Counted from the first letter of the stretch, positions 47,201 to 56,191 are shown. The stretch: DNA of 64,000 bases from Nitrospira sp. CG24E (GCA_002869895.2 NEWP02000010.1:180035-244034); one strand, 5' to 3'. Notes: generated by a model not told the origin, from the letters alone. Numbers and translations: made by a program.

Positions 47201-47746
47201 AGCATGCGGCTGTGGATGCTCAAAGGCATTGCTAGCCTTGACGACTTCACGGGTCTTTGGATCGACATAATAATGCCCTTGCGCAGGTCCAGAGAGTCCA
47301 TAGGCATAATGAAGACCCGTGTTAAACCACTGGGGAGAATTGGGCGCGGCCATTTGATGTGCAAGCATGTAACAAAGCTCATCATGAAAGGCTTCGGCAT
47401 CTTCAGGGGTCTTGAAATAGCCGAAGCTCTTTCCCCAAGAGGTCCAACAACCGGCAAGCCGCTCAAAGACTTGCCGGGAATCATGTTCTCCTCCAAGCTG
47501 CGGCTTGCCGTCTGGTCCCAGGACCGGATTCCCCTGCTCATCGCTGAGCGGTACTCCGGCTTTTCGGAAATACTTCTGGGCGAGAATATCGATTGCAAGC
47601 TGGGACCAGGGCTCGGGAATATCGATATTTTCCAACTTGAATACGGTCGATCCGTCTGGGTTACGAATTTCCGACGAACGTTTTACGAACGGCAGGCCCT
47701 CATATGGACTTTGCCCGCGATGTGTAAATCGGCGTTCTATTCTCAC
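44201..47746 (-). CDS. nrdJ: Class II vitamin B12-dependent ribonucleotide reductase
   Basis: Reduces ribonucleotides to deoxyribonucleotides with adenosylcobalamin, independent of oxygen. It has 1181 residues. The substrate-site [20 protein letters not shown] includes the family cysteine and Asn. A C-terminal zinc-ribbon-like tail carries CSQCK and [13 protein letters not shown], including the redox cysteine pair. The start is GTG 47746 (R-I-E-R follows) behind a strong GGAGGAGGGG. Upstream lies a sigma70 promoter with two DnaA boxes. No NrdA/B genes are in the window. Confidence 0.97.
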   Translation of the reverse strand: MRIERRFTHRGQSPYEGLPFVKRSSEIRNPDGSTVFKLENIDIPEPWSQLAIDILAQKYFRKAGVPLSDEQGNPVLGPDGKPQLGGEHDSRQVFERLAGCWTSWGKSFGYFKTPEDAEAFHDELCYMLAHQMAAPNSPQWFNTGLHYAYGLSGPAQGHYYVDPKTREVVKASNAFEHPQPHACFIQSIDDDLVGDGGIMDLWVREARLFKYGSGTGTNFSKLRGEGEPLSGGGRSSGLMSFLRIGDRAAGAIKSGGTTRRAAKMVCLDLDHPDIEEFINWKVVEEQKVAAMVTGSRICAQRLNAVLKACHVVDDAGQGKIEIDAAQNPILKEALVAARRDGVPESYILRMYSYAQQGFTHFVFHEYDTNWDGKAYQTVSGQNSNNSVRVPNEFFAALEADGDWQLRRRVDGKVSKTIKARDLWDQIAWAAWICADPGTQYDTTINEWHTCPEDGRIEASNPCSEYMFLDDTACNLASLNLAQFFSSDAQFELENFRHAVRLWTIVLEISVLMASFPSRPIAERSFQFRTLGLGYANLGTVLMRQGIAYDSPKALAICGALTAIMTGEAYGTSAEMAAELWPFPGYAKNREAMLRVIRNHRRASYNAAPEEYEYLTITPIGIQPQHCPPELLVAARRAWDRALELGTAYGYRNAQVTVIAPTGTIGLVMDCDTTGIEPDFALVKFKKLAGGGYFKIINQSIPAALRTLGYAESQIQDIVNYCVGRQTLQTAPFINHETLRQKGFDDAALARMEGGLSQAFEIQFTFNKYALGEDFCREKLGLTDAQLMESNFNMLKVLGFTQEEIAAANDYCCGTMTVEGAPHLKAEHLPVFDCANRCGRIGQRYIAVDAHIRMMAAAQPFISGAISKTINMPADAMLEDVKSAYLLAWKSMVKAVALYRDGSKLSQPLSASTDSGKTIETSSDILSIAEKTTERVLVRYLAKRRPLPARRNGYTQKAVVGGHKLYLRTGEYEDGTCGEIFLDMHKEGAAFRSLMNCFAIAISLGLQHGVPLEEFVEAFVFTRFEPNGPVKLNDRIKMSTSIIDYIFRELAVTYLDRYDLAQVQEDDLRMDSVKMDEQDPECVDEEATPETLASTSISTEVFPSRRGAIPRHKGNGNGNGNGHGEITQTIKLKRETLTLTAIQMARQKGYEGDPCSQCKQFTMVRNGTCLKCETCGETSGCS

Positions 47747-47893
47747 GATTTCCCCTCCTCCGGTCTGCGTAATTCTGGTGTAGGGTAACTTTCAATGCCT
47801 ACACGCAAACAAACTGGCTTTACTATCAATATTAATGATGGACTTCGTGTATCTAAACTTCGCGTCTCAACAATTGATTCAGCGCAGAGTATC

Positions 47894-47922
47894 TACATAT
47901 AGCTATCAGGACGGATTGTCAA
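47894..47922 (-). promoter_or_regulatory. Sigma70-type promoter of nrdJ
   Basis: Minus-strand -35 TTGACA (47922-47917, perfect) and -10 TATGTA (47899-47894, four of six) with a 17-base spacer. Transcription would start near 47887, giving a leader of about 140 bases to the GTG at 47746. Confidence 0.7.
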
Positions 47923-47943
47923 CACCAACTGTAGTGGTGTGAC
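47918..47943. repeat. Inverted repeat overlapping the nrdJ -35 region
   Basis: GTCAACACCA and TGGTGTGAC, separated by seven bases, with one bulged A. It overlaps the -35 box of the nrdJ promoter, so it could be a repressor operator. Confidence 0.5.
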
Positions 47944-47963
47944 TGGGGAAATTGAGGAGATGC

Positions 47964-47972
47964 TGTGGATAA
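47964..47972 (-). promoter_or_regulatory. DnaA box 1 upstream of nrdJ
   Basis: TGTGGATAA on the plus strand, a perfect TTATCCACA DnaA 9-mer on the minus strand. It lies 42 bases upstream of the nrdJ -35. Confidence 0.75.
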
Positions 47973-48018
47973 CTGCAACTACTTGGAGAAGCACAAACTC
48001 TTGGGAAATTAGAGCGAC

Positions 48019-48027
48019 TTATCCACA
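48019..48027 (+). promoter_or_regulatory. DnaA box 2 upstream of nrdJ
   Basis: TTATCCACA, a perfect DnaA 9-mer in the opposite orientation to box 1, 46 bases away from it. Confidence 0.75.
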
Positions 48028-48092
48028 GAGTTTGATCGAAAAGAGCCCTGCTTATGTCGAGGTCCAAGGATGCTCATGGCAAAATATTAACA

Positions 48093-48464
48093 TTAAAATA
48101 CTCGACGGCCGAGACTCATAACGGCCTCATCCACTCCTTCGATAGGAATGAACTGGTTACCGATGCCGATAACTACAACCCGGTTACCCAGTACCGTTGT
48201 TTCAAACCGGCTGAGAAGCCCCCAGTTTTGCCGCAAGGTATGAGGGCGCACCACGCTCTCGATCAATTCCTTCCCATGCCTGAGAAAGATACTTTTGACT
48301 ACAGCGCCTTCCCGTTCTGGCACGGACTGATCCATTCGATCTATGGCTTTGGTCAGTTCGGATTGCACGAAGTGCAGGTATTGATCCGTGGTGGGATTCG
48401 TCAGTGCCAATAGGACACTGACAGCCAATACCGTCGCAACCAGGCTCAAACGTAGGAGGCTCAT
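48093..48464 (-). CDS. Small secreted or membrane protein (DUF4359-like)
   Basis: 123 residues. An N-terminal hydrophobic segment (LRLSLVATVLAVSVLLALT) is followed by NPTTDQYLHFVQSELTKAID, reminiscent of the DUF4359 family pattern of a helix then NPxxxxYxxxV. A C-terminal amphipathic stretch follows (LSRFETTVLGNRVVVIGIGN). The function is unknown. Lies on the far side of the nrdJ regulatory region from nrdJ, same strand. Confidence 0.6.
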   Translation of the reverse strand: MSLLRLSLVATVLAVSVLLALTNPTTDQYLHFVQSELTKAIDRMDQSVPEREGAVVKSIFLRHGKELIESVVRPHTLRQNWGLLSRFETTVLGNRVVVIGIGNQFIPIEGVDEAVMSLGRRVF

Positions 48465-48630
48465 AGAGGTTCTTACATTGATCGCTGCGGAACCGATGTC
48501 GCGATAGGCTTAATCGAACAGGAGCCCCGCAGTCCCCCTTTGACAAACCACAGGCGCATGATTAGCCTACGTCCGGCAGGCCTGTCGTGGCAATCATGCT
48601 GCTCACATCGCTTGCCTCAGGAGGATCACC

Positions 48631-48927
48631 ATGTTTGTCTGGAGTAAACGCCTTGTCGCAACCCTGTTGGGACTATTTGTACTCATGCTGGGAGTCTTTT
48701 TTCTCGACACAGCTCCAGAGGGCACGCGCATCCTCAAGGACCATACAACCAGCTGGATGGCAATCAACTACATCGGATTGATTGTCTGGGTCTTTGTCTG
48801 GATGGTCGACCAAGCCCGCATGCGCGGGAAAAACTTCTGGGTTTGGCTTGTCCCCTTGGTCCTAGCGCCCCTTCCGACATTGATGGTCTTTGTCTTGTTT
48901 CTCCAGCGTCGCATACAGTCCTCATAG
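48631..48927 (+). CDS. Small membrane protein of unknown function
   Basis: 98 residues with three hydrophobic stretches: LVATLLGLFVLMLGVFFL, MAINYIGLIVWVFVWMV and WVWLVPLVLAPLPTLMVFVL. AGGAGG lies ahead of the ATG. Its last 6 bases overlap the end of the convergent AmpG-like gene. No motif gives a function. Confidence 0.75.
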   Translation: MFVWSKRLVATLLGLFVLMLGVFFLDTAPEGTRILKDHTTSWMAINYIGLIVWVFVWMVDQARMRGKNFWVWLVPLVLAPLPTLMVFVLFLQRRIQSS

Positions 48928-50190
48928 ATCGGCTGAACCAGCTCTAGCATGTCCCTCACGATCAGCTGCTTGATGCAATTGTGCACGGAAAGCCCAGACC
49001 AGCCAGATACCGGGTAGCGCAATCAGAAACGACCAAAAGAAAAACTGTGCCCAGCCGACCATTTCGACCAACCCGGCCGATGGGCGACCGGAAAATACTC
49101 GCCCGAGCGCTTCCAGTGAAGAGAGCAACGCGAACTGAGTCGCCGTATATCGATGGTCGCACAGCGACATAATCAATGCGATAAATGCCGCAGTACCCAT
49201 GCCACCAGTCATATTCTCTACGAGAATCGACGCTGTCAGGGCTACGTAACTCTTGCCCATCCAGGCAAGCCACATGAATCCCAAGTTTGAGATCGCTTGC
49301 AGCAGACCAAAGAGCAACAACGAGCGGACCATTCCAATCTTGGCCATTGCAACACCTCCGGCCAATGCACCGATAAGTGTAGCCCCAAGCCCCAGGCCCT
49401 TCACATACCCGACCTCGCTGACAGAGAAACCCATACCTCCGATAAGAAATGCCGTTTGAAGCGAAGCCGCAACGGCATCTCCAACTTTATAGAGAATAAT
49501 GAGGGCCAGGAGCCCGACCACCCCGGGACGCGCAAAGAACTCTTTCAACGGACCACCGATTGCTTCGGCCAAACTTGCAGGTCCGGCACCTTGCCCTGAC
49601 GGTTCCGGACTAAACAGGATTGTAATAACCCCTGACGCCATCAGTGCTGCAAGCAGCAAATAGGTGTTTTGCCAGCCAATATGATCGGCCAACAGGAGCG
49701 AGCCGGCACTTGCAACCAACAGCGCACAACGATAACCATTCACCCAAATAGCAGCACCGAATCCACGCTCCGGCGGTAGGAGCACATCAGTCCGATAGGC
49801 ATCGAACACGATATCAAGCGAGGCGGAAAGGAATGCCACAGCGAGAGCCAGAGCTCCCAGTATCTCCGGACGCTGCCCTGGACCGGTCACAGCCATGGCA
49901 ACCAAACCGAGTGTGACGCCGACCTGCGTCACCAGCATCCATCCGCGCCGACGCCCCAGCCAGGGGGGAACCAGGCGATCCATCAAGGGAGCCCACAGGA
50001 ACTTCAACGTGTAGGGAAGACCGACGAGCGTAAAGATCCCGATCGTCTTTAGGTCGAGTCCGACAACCGTCAGCCAGGCCTGGAGTGTCCCAGACGTGAG
50101 GGCCAAGGGCAGCCCCGATGCAAAGCCCAGGGGCAGCATGATGCCGATGCGCCGGTTCGCAAGAATCTGGATAAGCGATGGTGATTTCAT
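48922..50190 (-). CDS. ampG: MFS transporter of the AmpG muropeptide permease family
   Basis: A 12-helix transporter of 422 residues that in AmpG homologues imports anhydro-muropeptides for peptidoglycan recycling. Family text includes GLPYTLKFLWAPLMDR, RRRGWMLVTQVG, DIVFDAYRTDVL and GYRCALLVASAGSLL. I take the ATG at 50190, after CAGGG, over 50223. Relatedness to AmpG is strong; true substrate is inferred. Confidence 0.85.
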   Translation of the reverse strand: MKSPSLIQILANRRIGIMLPLGFASGLPLALTSGTLQAWLTVVGLDLKTIGIFTLVGLPYTLKFLWAPLMDRLVPPWLGRRRGWMLVTQVGVTLGLVAMAVTGPGQRPEILGALALAVAFLSASLDIVFDAYRTDVLLPPERGFGAAIWVNGYRCALLVASAGSLLLADHIGWQNTYLLLAALMASGVITILFSPEPSGQGAGPASLAEAIGGPLKEFFARPGVVGLLALIILYKVGDAVAASLQTAFLIGGMGFSVSEVGYVKGLGLGATLIGALAGGVAMAKIGMVRSLLLFGLLQAISNLGFMWLAWMGKSYVALTASILVENMTGGMGTAAFIALIMSLCDHRYTATQFALLSSLEALGRVFSGRPSAGLVEMVGWAQFFFWSFLIALPGIWLVWAFRAQLHQAADREGHARAGSADL

Positions 50191-50293
50191 CGAGCCCTGT
50201 CGGTCTATATGTGGGAACAGCATATCATCGGAGAGAGGAGCAGCTCAGGACATTCTTGATATTGATCGGTGGGAAGGAAGCCGGCCTTGAAAC

Positions 50294-50704
50294 TCAGCAG
50301 GGTTGTCCATTGAATGTACAAGGCTTATAGCGCGAAAGATCAAACTCTACGTTTTCTTGATAGACCCGTTCGTTTCCGTTCACGCCATCCTGTTCAGGGT
50401 CGTTGTACATGGTATGGTTCCACCAATAGAACAGGGGAAAAGTTTCAGTCTGGTATACCGGATTCCCGTAACTACTGCGGGTATATTCGTGAACCAACCG
50501 GCCAGTCACAAAGTCGATGCGGCCATCGCCTTTCAGTGAATACAACATCAAGAAGAGCCGCGCTTCATGATCGTACAGCTCGTCAACTCTTGTCGCGAGA
50601 TCGGGTTCGAGAGGAAGGAGCTCCTTCGTCCACGCTCCGGACCCAGGGAGGAGGAGAAGAAGAGATACCGTCAAGACGCAAGCCGCCAACTGCAAAGGTG
50701 TCAC
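50294..50704 (-). CDS. Exported hypothetical protein
   Basis: 136 residues from a GTG at 50704 (M-T-P-L-Q follows), with a signal peptide whose hydrophobic part is LAACVLTVSLLLLLPGSG. The frame also allows ATG 50770, which adds a basic N-terminus. The mature part has DFVTGRLVHEYTRSSYGNP and FPLFYWWNHTMYNDP and ends with two cysteines (PCTFNGQPC). No family is recognised. Confidence 0.6.
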   Translation of the reverse strand: MTPLQLAACVLTVSLLLLLPGSGAWTKELLPLEPDLATRVDELYDHEARLFLMLYSLKGDGRIDFVTGRLVHEYTRSSYGNPVYQTETFPLFYWWNHTMYNDPEQDGVNGNERVYQENVEFDLSRYKPCTFNGQPC

Positions 50705-50843
50705 AACAAACTCACGATAATGGGGCTGGCGCAGTCGGCGGATTCTAGCATGGCCTTGTAGGGCCATCAAGCGAGAGCGCGACGCGAATCACCCGCAGCA
50801 GATCCTTGCTCCTATCGCAAGGATCTCCCTATAATGGCCCCCT

Positions 50844-52178
50844 ATGATGAAACGAGCGTCTCTCCATACACTCGGCTGCCGCCTCAACCAAGCCGAGACC
50901 ACCGTGCTCGCAGCTCGCTTGCAGCGCGATGGTTACCGCGTCGTCGAGTTTGGAGAGCCGACAGACCTGCTGGTCGTCAATACCTGTTCTGTGACAGAGG
51001 AGGCAGAACGTACCTGTCGATACGTCATCCGCAAGACATTGAAACATTCCCCCGATGCCTTTGTGGCCGTGACCGGCTGTTACGCCCAAACCGGTGTCCA
51101 TGAACTTCGCACCATTCCCGGGATCGACCTCATTGTCGGGAATCAATACAAATGGGACTTATCGTCGTTTCTTCCTGCCCCCCATGCTCTGAGGAAGGAG
51201 CCGGATCCGCAAGTACTCCATACTCGTACCATCGACCGGGAAGACTTCACCCTGCCGGAGTATGGCACTCCAGACTCCACCAGAGCGTTATTGAAAATCC
51301 AGGATGGCTGTAACGTGATGTGCAGCTTCTGTCTCATTCCCTTCGCGCGGGGGCATGAACGGAGCCGCCTCCGAGATGATGTAATACGGGAAGCCGAGAT
51401 CCTTGTTGCAGGAGGCTACCGGGAACTTGTGTTAACCGGAGTCAATATCGGTCAGTATCGCCAAGCCAACCTCGATCTAGTCGGACTGATCGCACAATTG
51501 GAGACAATTGAAGGACTCGATCGAATCAGGATTTCTTCTATTGAGCCGACGACGATCACTGACACCCTCATAGATCGGATGGCTTCCTCGTCGAAGCTCT
51601 GTCCCTATCTCCACATCCCCCTGCAGAGCGGAGACGACCGCATCTTGTCGTCCATGAATCGTCCGTACAATGTGACCGAGTTTTCTCGGCTGATCCGCCG
51701 GGCCGCGTCGGCGGTTCCCCATCTCGGGCTGGGCACCGATATCATCGTCGGTTTTCCGGGAGAAACGGAAGCAGCATTCGAACAGACGCTGGACATCCTA
51801 CAAGCGCACCCCTTCTCCTACTTCCATATCTTCACCTATTCTCAACGGCCGGACACTGCCGCCACAAAGTTACCCGACCAAGTGCCGATTGCAGTCGCAC
51901 GGGACCGTGCAAAGAGACTTGCCGAGCTGTCTCGCCTGAAGAGGCTGGCCTTTGTGGAACGGTATATCGGGTCCACTGTGTCAGTCCTCTTCGAGTCAGG
52001 AGACATGGACGGCTTCAGGTCTGGGATTACCGCAAACTTCATGAAAGTGAGCGTTCCCTCGAACATCGACCTCACCAATCACTTGAAAGACGTGCGGATT
52101 ATCGGGGCCTCAGACCGTTGGGCTTTGGGGCATCTGACAACACAATCTCAACCCCTGCGAGCGATGCCGATGTTATGA
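50844..52178 (+). CDS. mtaB: tRNA t6A37 methylthiotransferase
   Basis: A radical SAM enzyme of 444 residues adding a methylthio group to t6A at position 37. N-terminal UPF0004 domain with HTLGCRLNQAET and LVVNTCSVTEEAERT. The radical-SAM cluster is CNVMCSFC. The C-terminal TRAM domain (from about 380) is present. It is followed by miaB with a 4-base overlap (ATGA at 52175). Having both paralogues paired in one operon is uncommon enough to note. Confidence 0.93.
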   Translation: MMKRASLHTLGCRLNQAETTVLAARLQRDGYRVVEFGEPTDLLVVNTCSVTEEAERTCRYVIRKTLKHSPDAFVAVTGCYAQTGVHELRTIPGIDLIVGNQYKWDLSSFLPAPHALRKEPDPQVLHTRTIDREDFTLPEYGTPDSTRALLKIQDGCNVMCSFCLIPFARGHERSRLRDDVIREAEILVAGGYRELVLTGVNIGQYRQANLDLVGLIAQLETIEGLDRIRISSIEPTTITDTLIDRMASSSKLCPYLHIPLQSGDDRILSSMNRPYNVTEFSRLIRRAASAVPHLGLGTDIIVGFPGETEAAFEQTLDILQAHPFSYFHIFTYSQRPDTAATKLPDQVPIAVARDRAKRLAELSRLKRLAFVERYIGSTVSVLFESGDMDGFRSGITANFMKVSVPSNIDLTNHLKDVRIIGASDRWALGHLTTQSQPLRAMPML

Positions 52179-53524
52179 ACGCCAAATCCACCGCGACTCA
52201 CGTGCATCTTGAAACCTTCGGTTGCCAGATGAACGAGTACGATTCGGAACTCGTTCGTTCGCTGATGAAACAGGATGGTTTTGTGTTTACGGACGAACGG
52301 GAGCGCGCGGACGTAATCCTGATGAACACCTGCGCGATTCGCGAGAATGCCCACAACAAAGTCTATAAACATCTATCGGAGCTCAAAAAGCTCAAGCGCC
52401 AACGCCCCTTAGTCGTAGGCGTTCTCGGTTGTATGGCGCAAAACCTGAAAGAAGAACTCACGGACGTTCAGCCGCTGGTCGATGTGCTTGCCGGCCCTGA
52501 CGCCTATCGTCAGCTGCCAATGTTAATCCGTAACGCAATGCTCTCGCAGGAAGAGGGGCTGGATCGAAAGGGACTCGCGGTCGACCTTTCAGAATATGAG
52601 ACCTACCATAATGTTATTCCCGACCGAAACGACGGGGTAAACGCTTGGATCGCCGTCATGCGAGGCTGCGACAACTTCTGCAGTTTCTGTGTGGTTCCCT
52701 ATACTCGGGGGCGTGAACGCTCTCGTGAGCCGGAAGGAATTGTCCAGGAGGCCCATCGAATTGCCGAGCAAGGGTTCAAGCAGATCACACTCCTGGGACA
52801 GAACGTCAATTCATACCGATCCGGCGACTGGGACTTTGCGCGATTGATCATGGCCGTCGCCGATGTGCCCGGTATCGAACGGGTGCGATTCACCTCCCCG
52901 CACCCCAAAGACTTTCCACTTTCACTATTGGAAGCCGTCGTGTCCCATCCCAACATTTGCAAACAAATTCATTTGCCATTGCAATCCGGCAGCGACCGCA
53001 TGCTCGGCCTCATGAATCGCACCTATACCAATAAAGAATATCGTGCCTTGGTCGACCATATCCGCACCCTACGGTCGGACATCGTCCTCAGTACCGATAT
53101 CATCTGCGGATTCTGCGGGGAAAGCGAGGCAGATTTTGCCGAGACCTATCGGTTGGTTGAGGAGACCGGGTTTCACTCAGCCTTTATCTTCAAATACTCT
53201 GAGCGGAAGCACACCATCGCCGCACGGAAGTTTCCCGACGATGTTTCTGAGGAGATGAAGACCGAAAGGGTCACACGGCTGTTCGACCTCCAACGAAATA
53301 TTTCCTATGGGCGCAACCGAGAATATCTACAGAGAATAGTTCCTATCTTGGTCGAAGGAGACGCGAAACGATCCACCGAACAGGGTATGGGAAAATCGGA
53401 TGGTAACATCACAGTCATTTGGGACAAAGGTGCGATATTGGCTCAACCGGGAGATATGGTTTCTCTAGCCATCTACGATGCCTCTTCCACAACATTGTAT
53501 GCGGAACGCCCCCCGGTCAATTGA
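52175..53524 (+). CDS. miaB: tRNA i6A37 methylthiotransferase
   Basis: Radical SAM enzyme that adds ms2 to i6A37 of UNN-reading tRNAs. ETFGCQMNEYDSELVRSL and LMNTCAIRENAHNKVYKHL are the N-terminal cluster residues; the radical-SAM motif is CDNFCSFC. The TRAM domain is at the C-terminus. The start is ATG 52175, overlapping the mtaB stop in ATGA; the earlier ATG at 52118 is internal to mtaB. 449 residues. Confidence 0.95.
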   Translation: MNAKSTATHVHLETFGCQMNEYDSELVRSLMKQDGFVFTDERERADVILMNTCAIRENAHNKVYKHLSELKKLKRQRPLVVGVLGCMAQNLKEELTDVQPLVDVLAGPDAYRQLPMLIRNAMLSQEEGLDRKGLAVDLSEYETYHNVIPDRNDGVNAWIAVMRGCDNFCSFCVVPYTRGRERSREPEGIVQEAHRIAEQGFKQITLLGQNVNSYRSGDWDFARLIMAVADVPGIERVRFTSPHPKDFPLSLLEAVVSHPNICKQIHLPLQSGSDRMLGLMNRTYTNKEYRALVDHIRTLRSDIVLSTDIICGFCGESEADFAETYRLVEETGFHSAFIFKYSERKHTIAARKFPDDVSEEMKTERVTRLFDLQRNISYGRNREYLQRIVPILVEGDAKRSTEQGMGKSDGNITVIWDKGAILAQPGDMVSLAIYDASSTTLYAERPPVN

Positions 53525-53932
53525 ATCGTTAGCCTCCCCTCATTCCTAGGACACATTTCTGTAGAACTGTCTGAAAAAGCGAACACTTCTGAACATGATT
53601 TGTTTATGAACTTCCCTCAGCGCTATGTTTGTACGCTTGATGAAGTGTCATCACCGGCACGATGATCCGAAACGAAATGGGAATCTGCTTAGCACAGGCC
53701 GATAAAATACCTCGGCGCGATGAATCATTTGTCTCTGTAGTATCAAATAGATATGACCAATACCTCGCCTAAATTTCCTGCCAAGGTTGAATCAATCCAG
53801 TCAATAACCCTTATCTTCTTTATTGAAATTGTTCCTGTGAACTACTAAACCCTCTATATACCTGCTATAGGCATAGCCTTTGCTTGCACCCATACGACGT
53901 AACTATACGAATTCACTCTCTGGAGACGAAGC
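53525..53932. other. Intergenic region upstream of the 43-residue peptide gene
   Basis: About 400 bases, AT-rich, no gene supported. It should contain the promoter of the 53933 gene; several TATA-like hexamers are present near 53850-53870, but none has a convincing -35 partner. A short palindrome GTTCCTGTGAAC lies at about 53830. Confidence 0.4.
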
Positions 53933-54064
53933 ATGGTCGAGAATCAAGATCCCGGCGTCAAAGAAAAAGCAGACAACTCCATGAGCCTGGAAACCCGAAT
54001 TGCGATGGGACTTTTCGGATGGCTCGCACTGAGCATGGCACTGATGGGTCTGGGGATCTGGTAA
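53933..54064 (+). CDS. 43-residue membrane peptide
   Basis: A small gene too short for usual calling. ATG follows GGAGACG. The protein is a hydrophilic N-terminus (MVENQDPGVKEKADNSMS) and a single hydrophobic helix MGLFGWLALSMALMGLGIW. The reading frame ends in a TAA at 54062. A ribosome-site-bearing lipoprotein gene follows 74 bases later. No homologue is known to me. Confidence 0.65.
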   Translation: MVENQDPGVKEKADNSMSLETRIAMGLFGWLALSMALMGLGIW

Positions 54065-54138
54065 TCCCCGCAGACACACCACCCCCGACTTTCGCATGAG
54101 AGATCACCAACACTCGTCCTGAAAGAAGGAGAGTCGCC

Positions 54139-55068
54139 ATGAAAAACTGTCTCATACTCACAAATATGCAGAACCCTATCATGCGGAGCCTCGTCGGTAT
54201 CGCTGCATGTGCCCTCGTCGTCAGCGGTTGTGCCGGCGGAGCAAAACTCACCGACAATGCAAAGGGTAGCGTCTACTTGGAAGAAGTGACTGACTTGTCG
54301 TTTGAAGCCAGCCATCCGGCTGCAATCGATCAACAGACCATCACAAAGGTCGTGAAAGGGATATATCGCAACGATGACATGAACGGATCTTCGAGAATGT
54401 CCGTTGGTGGCAGCAAGCCGATGAGAATTTTCAGCGATGAGGATGCAGAATTTCTATCCCCCCTGCTCGCCCAAGGCTTAGCAAAAGCGAAACCTGAACA
54501 GCTTGTTTGGTTCCGCATATCCTCATCGGCAGGGTCAGGCTCTGAACCCACCACGGGCAGTATTTATGTGCAGAATAACTCTATCTATTTGACCATTGGA
54601 AAGGGTCTCCAACCGACGGATTTCATGCCTGAGTCGGCGGCACGCACGGAGCTGGCTCCGGCCTATGCCGCAGATGGTGTACCTGACGCCATCACCATGG
54701 TCATCGATTACCATGCGCTGGCCACAGCTCCGATACCCGCTGCCATGTCGACCGTGAAAACCGCGCCGATCGCTCCGATTACCTCCACGGTGGTAGCCGT
54801 TTCTGAAAAGACTGACAATGGCTCTCTCAGCGCTCCTCAGGAAACGGCGCAGGGCGACTCTATGGCTCAAAAACTCACTGACTTGAAGAAAGCCAACGAA
54901 GCGCTCTACAAGAAAGATACGGAGATTATGATGCTCCGTAAGGAATCTGAATGGATGAAACGCGAACTGCGGAACCGCGATGAAGAGATTAACGCAATGA
55001 GATCGATGAAAGCCTACTCCAGACTGGCGCCGAAGAAGAATGCGGCACAGGCGACAAGGAATCGCTAG
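54139..55068 (+). CDS. Lipoprotein with C-terminal coiled coil
   Basis: 309 residues with lipobox LVVSGCAGGAK. The mature N-terminal domain has SVYLEEVTDLSFEASHPAAI and YIQNNSIYLTI-type beta text (YVQNNSIYLTIGKG). From about 240 a coiled coil follows (MAQKLTDLKKANEALYKK then MKRELRNRDEEI). AAGGAGAG precedes the ATG. Function unknown; envelope location inferred from the lipobox. Confidence 0.78.
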   Translation: MKNCLILTNMQNPIMRSLVGIAACALVVSGCAGGAKLTDNAKGSVYLEEVTDLSFEASHPAAIDQQTITKVVKGIYRNDDMNGSSRMSVGGSKPMRIFSDEDAEFLSPLLAQGLAKAKPEQLVWFRISSSAGSGSEPTTGSIYVQNNSIYLTIGKGLQPTDFMPESAARTELAPAYAADGVPDAITMVIDYHALATAPIPAAMSTVKTAPIAPITSTVVAVSEKTDNGSLSAPQETAQGDSMAQKLTDLKKANEALYKKDTEIMMLRKESEWMKRELRNRDEEINAMRSMKAYSRLAPKKNAAQATRNR

Positions 55069-55073
55069 TTCCC

Positions 55074-55790
55074 TCAGCCGACATCCAATAGCTCTGGTTG
55101 GAGCAAGACCACTTCACTGGATAGGGGCTCTCGAAAATTCATCCGGCAATAACAAGCATAGGTCACGTAGGTATCCTGTAAGCAGTACCGAGCCAACTCG
55201 ATCCCCTGTCCATCCCCCCACATTTCAGCCACCTGAGCCCCGCTACCCGATTTAGTTTCGACCTTCAGGGCTCGGGCCAGCACATCGAGCTTTACCCATC
55301 CACGCATATCCCAATTGCTCCAGATCGCCATCGTGTCGTAGACCGGCTCCGTACGGAACTTGGCAAGGTTGATCTCCAGACTCGGCTTGACCTGATGGAT
55401 CATCGACCGCTTCTTAATGAAGGGTAAATCGAAACCCAACCCATTATGGGTAATGAAAAGCGACGGACGGTTCTGAGCTAAACGGCTCCAGAATTGCCGT
55501 AACAAATCCCGTTCATCCCCGCCATACCAGGCCACCGCCCCACGCGGTTCAAGCTGGTCTGAAAATTCCAATAGACCGATACAGACGATCTGACTGAACG
55601 TCCCATCAAAGGCCGACTTCCCATATTGTTCATCCTCAACACGGCGCTCAGCCTCGGCAGCTCCCGCTGCGAACAAGTCATACCCCTCGCCGGCCGGCTC
55701 TGGCTCGCCGCTTGACGGAAGCTTTCCCACCAGGCGCGCCCATTCTTCACGAGGCGCTTGAATGGTCTCGATATCCAAGACAACCTTCAT
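55074..55790 (-). CDS. Predicted 3'-5' exonuclease, PolB-like (DEDD superfamily)
   Basis: 238 residues with the exonuclease acidic motifs: MKVVLDIETIQAP (ExoI, DxE), FITHNGLGFDLPFIKKR (ExoII) and YCLQDTYVTYACYCRM (ExoIII, D). This is the pattern of the PolB-like exonuclease domain found as a separate protein. It overlaps the Nudix gene by 4 bases. Its role, proofreading or processing, is not determined. Confidence 0.88.
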   Translation of the reverse strand: MKVVLDIETIQAPREEWARLVGKLPSSGEPEPAGEGYDLFAAGAAEAERRVEDEQYGKSAFDGTFSQIVCIGLLEFSDQLEPRGAVAWYGGDERDLLRQFWSRLAQNRPSLFITHNGLGFDLPFIKKRSMIHQVKPSLEINLAKFRTEPVYDTMAIWSNWDMRGWVKLDVLARALKVETKSGSGAQVAEMWGDGQGIELARYCLQDTYVTYACYCRMNFREPLSSEVVLLQPELLDVG

Positions 55791-56191
55791 AATGTCTTCC
55801 CTATGTTCTCTCGCTGTACAGCTTCAATGATCGGACGGTCCGCTGGAGGAAACTCAAAATCGCCCAACTCATGCGGCAAAACCCATCGAATTTCTGCGCA
55901 GTCGATTGCTGTGGCCTGCCCCGATTCAATTCTGCAGTGGAAGAAATGCAGCTCCACAGTCTTCTCTTCATACTCATGCCGGACGACTTGAAACGGTATC
56001 GGCACATCGATGCATATACCCAGTTCCTCGGACAACTCTCGCCTCAGACATTCTTCCAAGGTTTCACCAGGCTCGCACTTCCCGCCCGGAAATTCCCAAA
56101 AACCGGCCAAGTGCACGCCCGGGCTCCGTCGAGCGATCAGGTAGCGCCCCTCACGATAGATAAGACCGGCGGCGACTTCAACCACCTTCAT
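55787..56191 (-). CDS. Nudix hydrolase of the MutT type
   Basis: 134 residues with a complete Nudix box, GGKCEPGETLEECLRRELSEELG. MutT-type enzymes remove oxidised nucleotides such as 8-oxo-dGTP. It starts 14 bases inside the end of mutY and overlaps the exonuclease by 4 bases, so it is coupled to both. Sequence before the box (RYLIARRSPGVHLAGFWEFP) fits the MutT family well. It may stand in for the Nudix-like C-terminal domain that this MutY lacks. Confidence 0.88.
   Translation of the reverse strand: MKVVEVAAGLIYREGRYLIARRSPGVHLAGFWEFPGGKCEPGETLEECLRRELSEELGICIDVPIPFQVVRHEYEEKTVELHFFHCRIESGQATAIDCAEIRWVLPHELGDFEFPPADRPIIEAVQRENIGKTL

Larger units (their letters stand above)
47747..48092. 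other. AT-rich intergenic region between nrdJ and the 48093 gene
   Basis: 346 bases without a gene. It holds the nrdJ promoter, the inverted repeat and two DnaA boxes listed separately. A core CTACATATAG at 47893-47902 resembles the middle of an NrdR box, but only its core fits. Confidence 0.6.

Noticed and set aside
46604..47788. A 394-residue open frame on the plus strand opposite nrdJ
   Set aside because: It is antisense to a clear nrdJ with no ribosome site or family text; long antisense frames are expected in high-GC third-position genes.
47964..48027. The DnaA boxes as a chromosomal replication origin
   Set aside because: Only two boxes, no dnaA, dnaN or rpmH nearby, and no AT-rich unwinding run with repeated 13-mers; regulation of nrdJ is the simpler reading.
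47747..48092. A cobalamin riboswitch in the nrdJ leader
   Set aside because: No B12-box (GCCACTG-like) or matching stem pattern was found in the 140-base leader.
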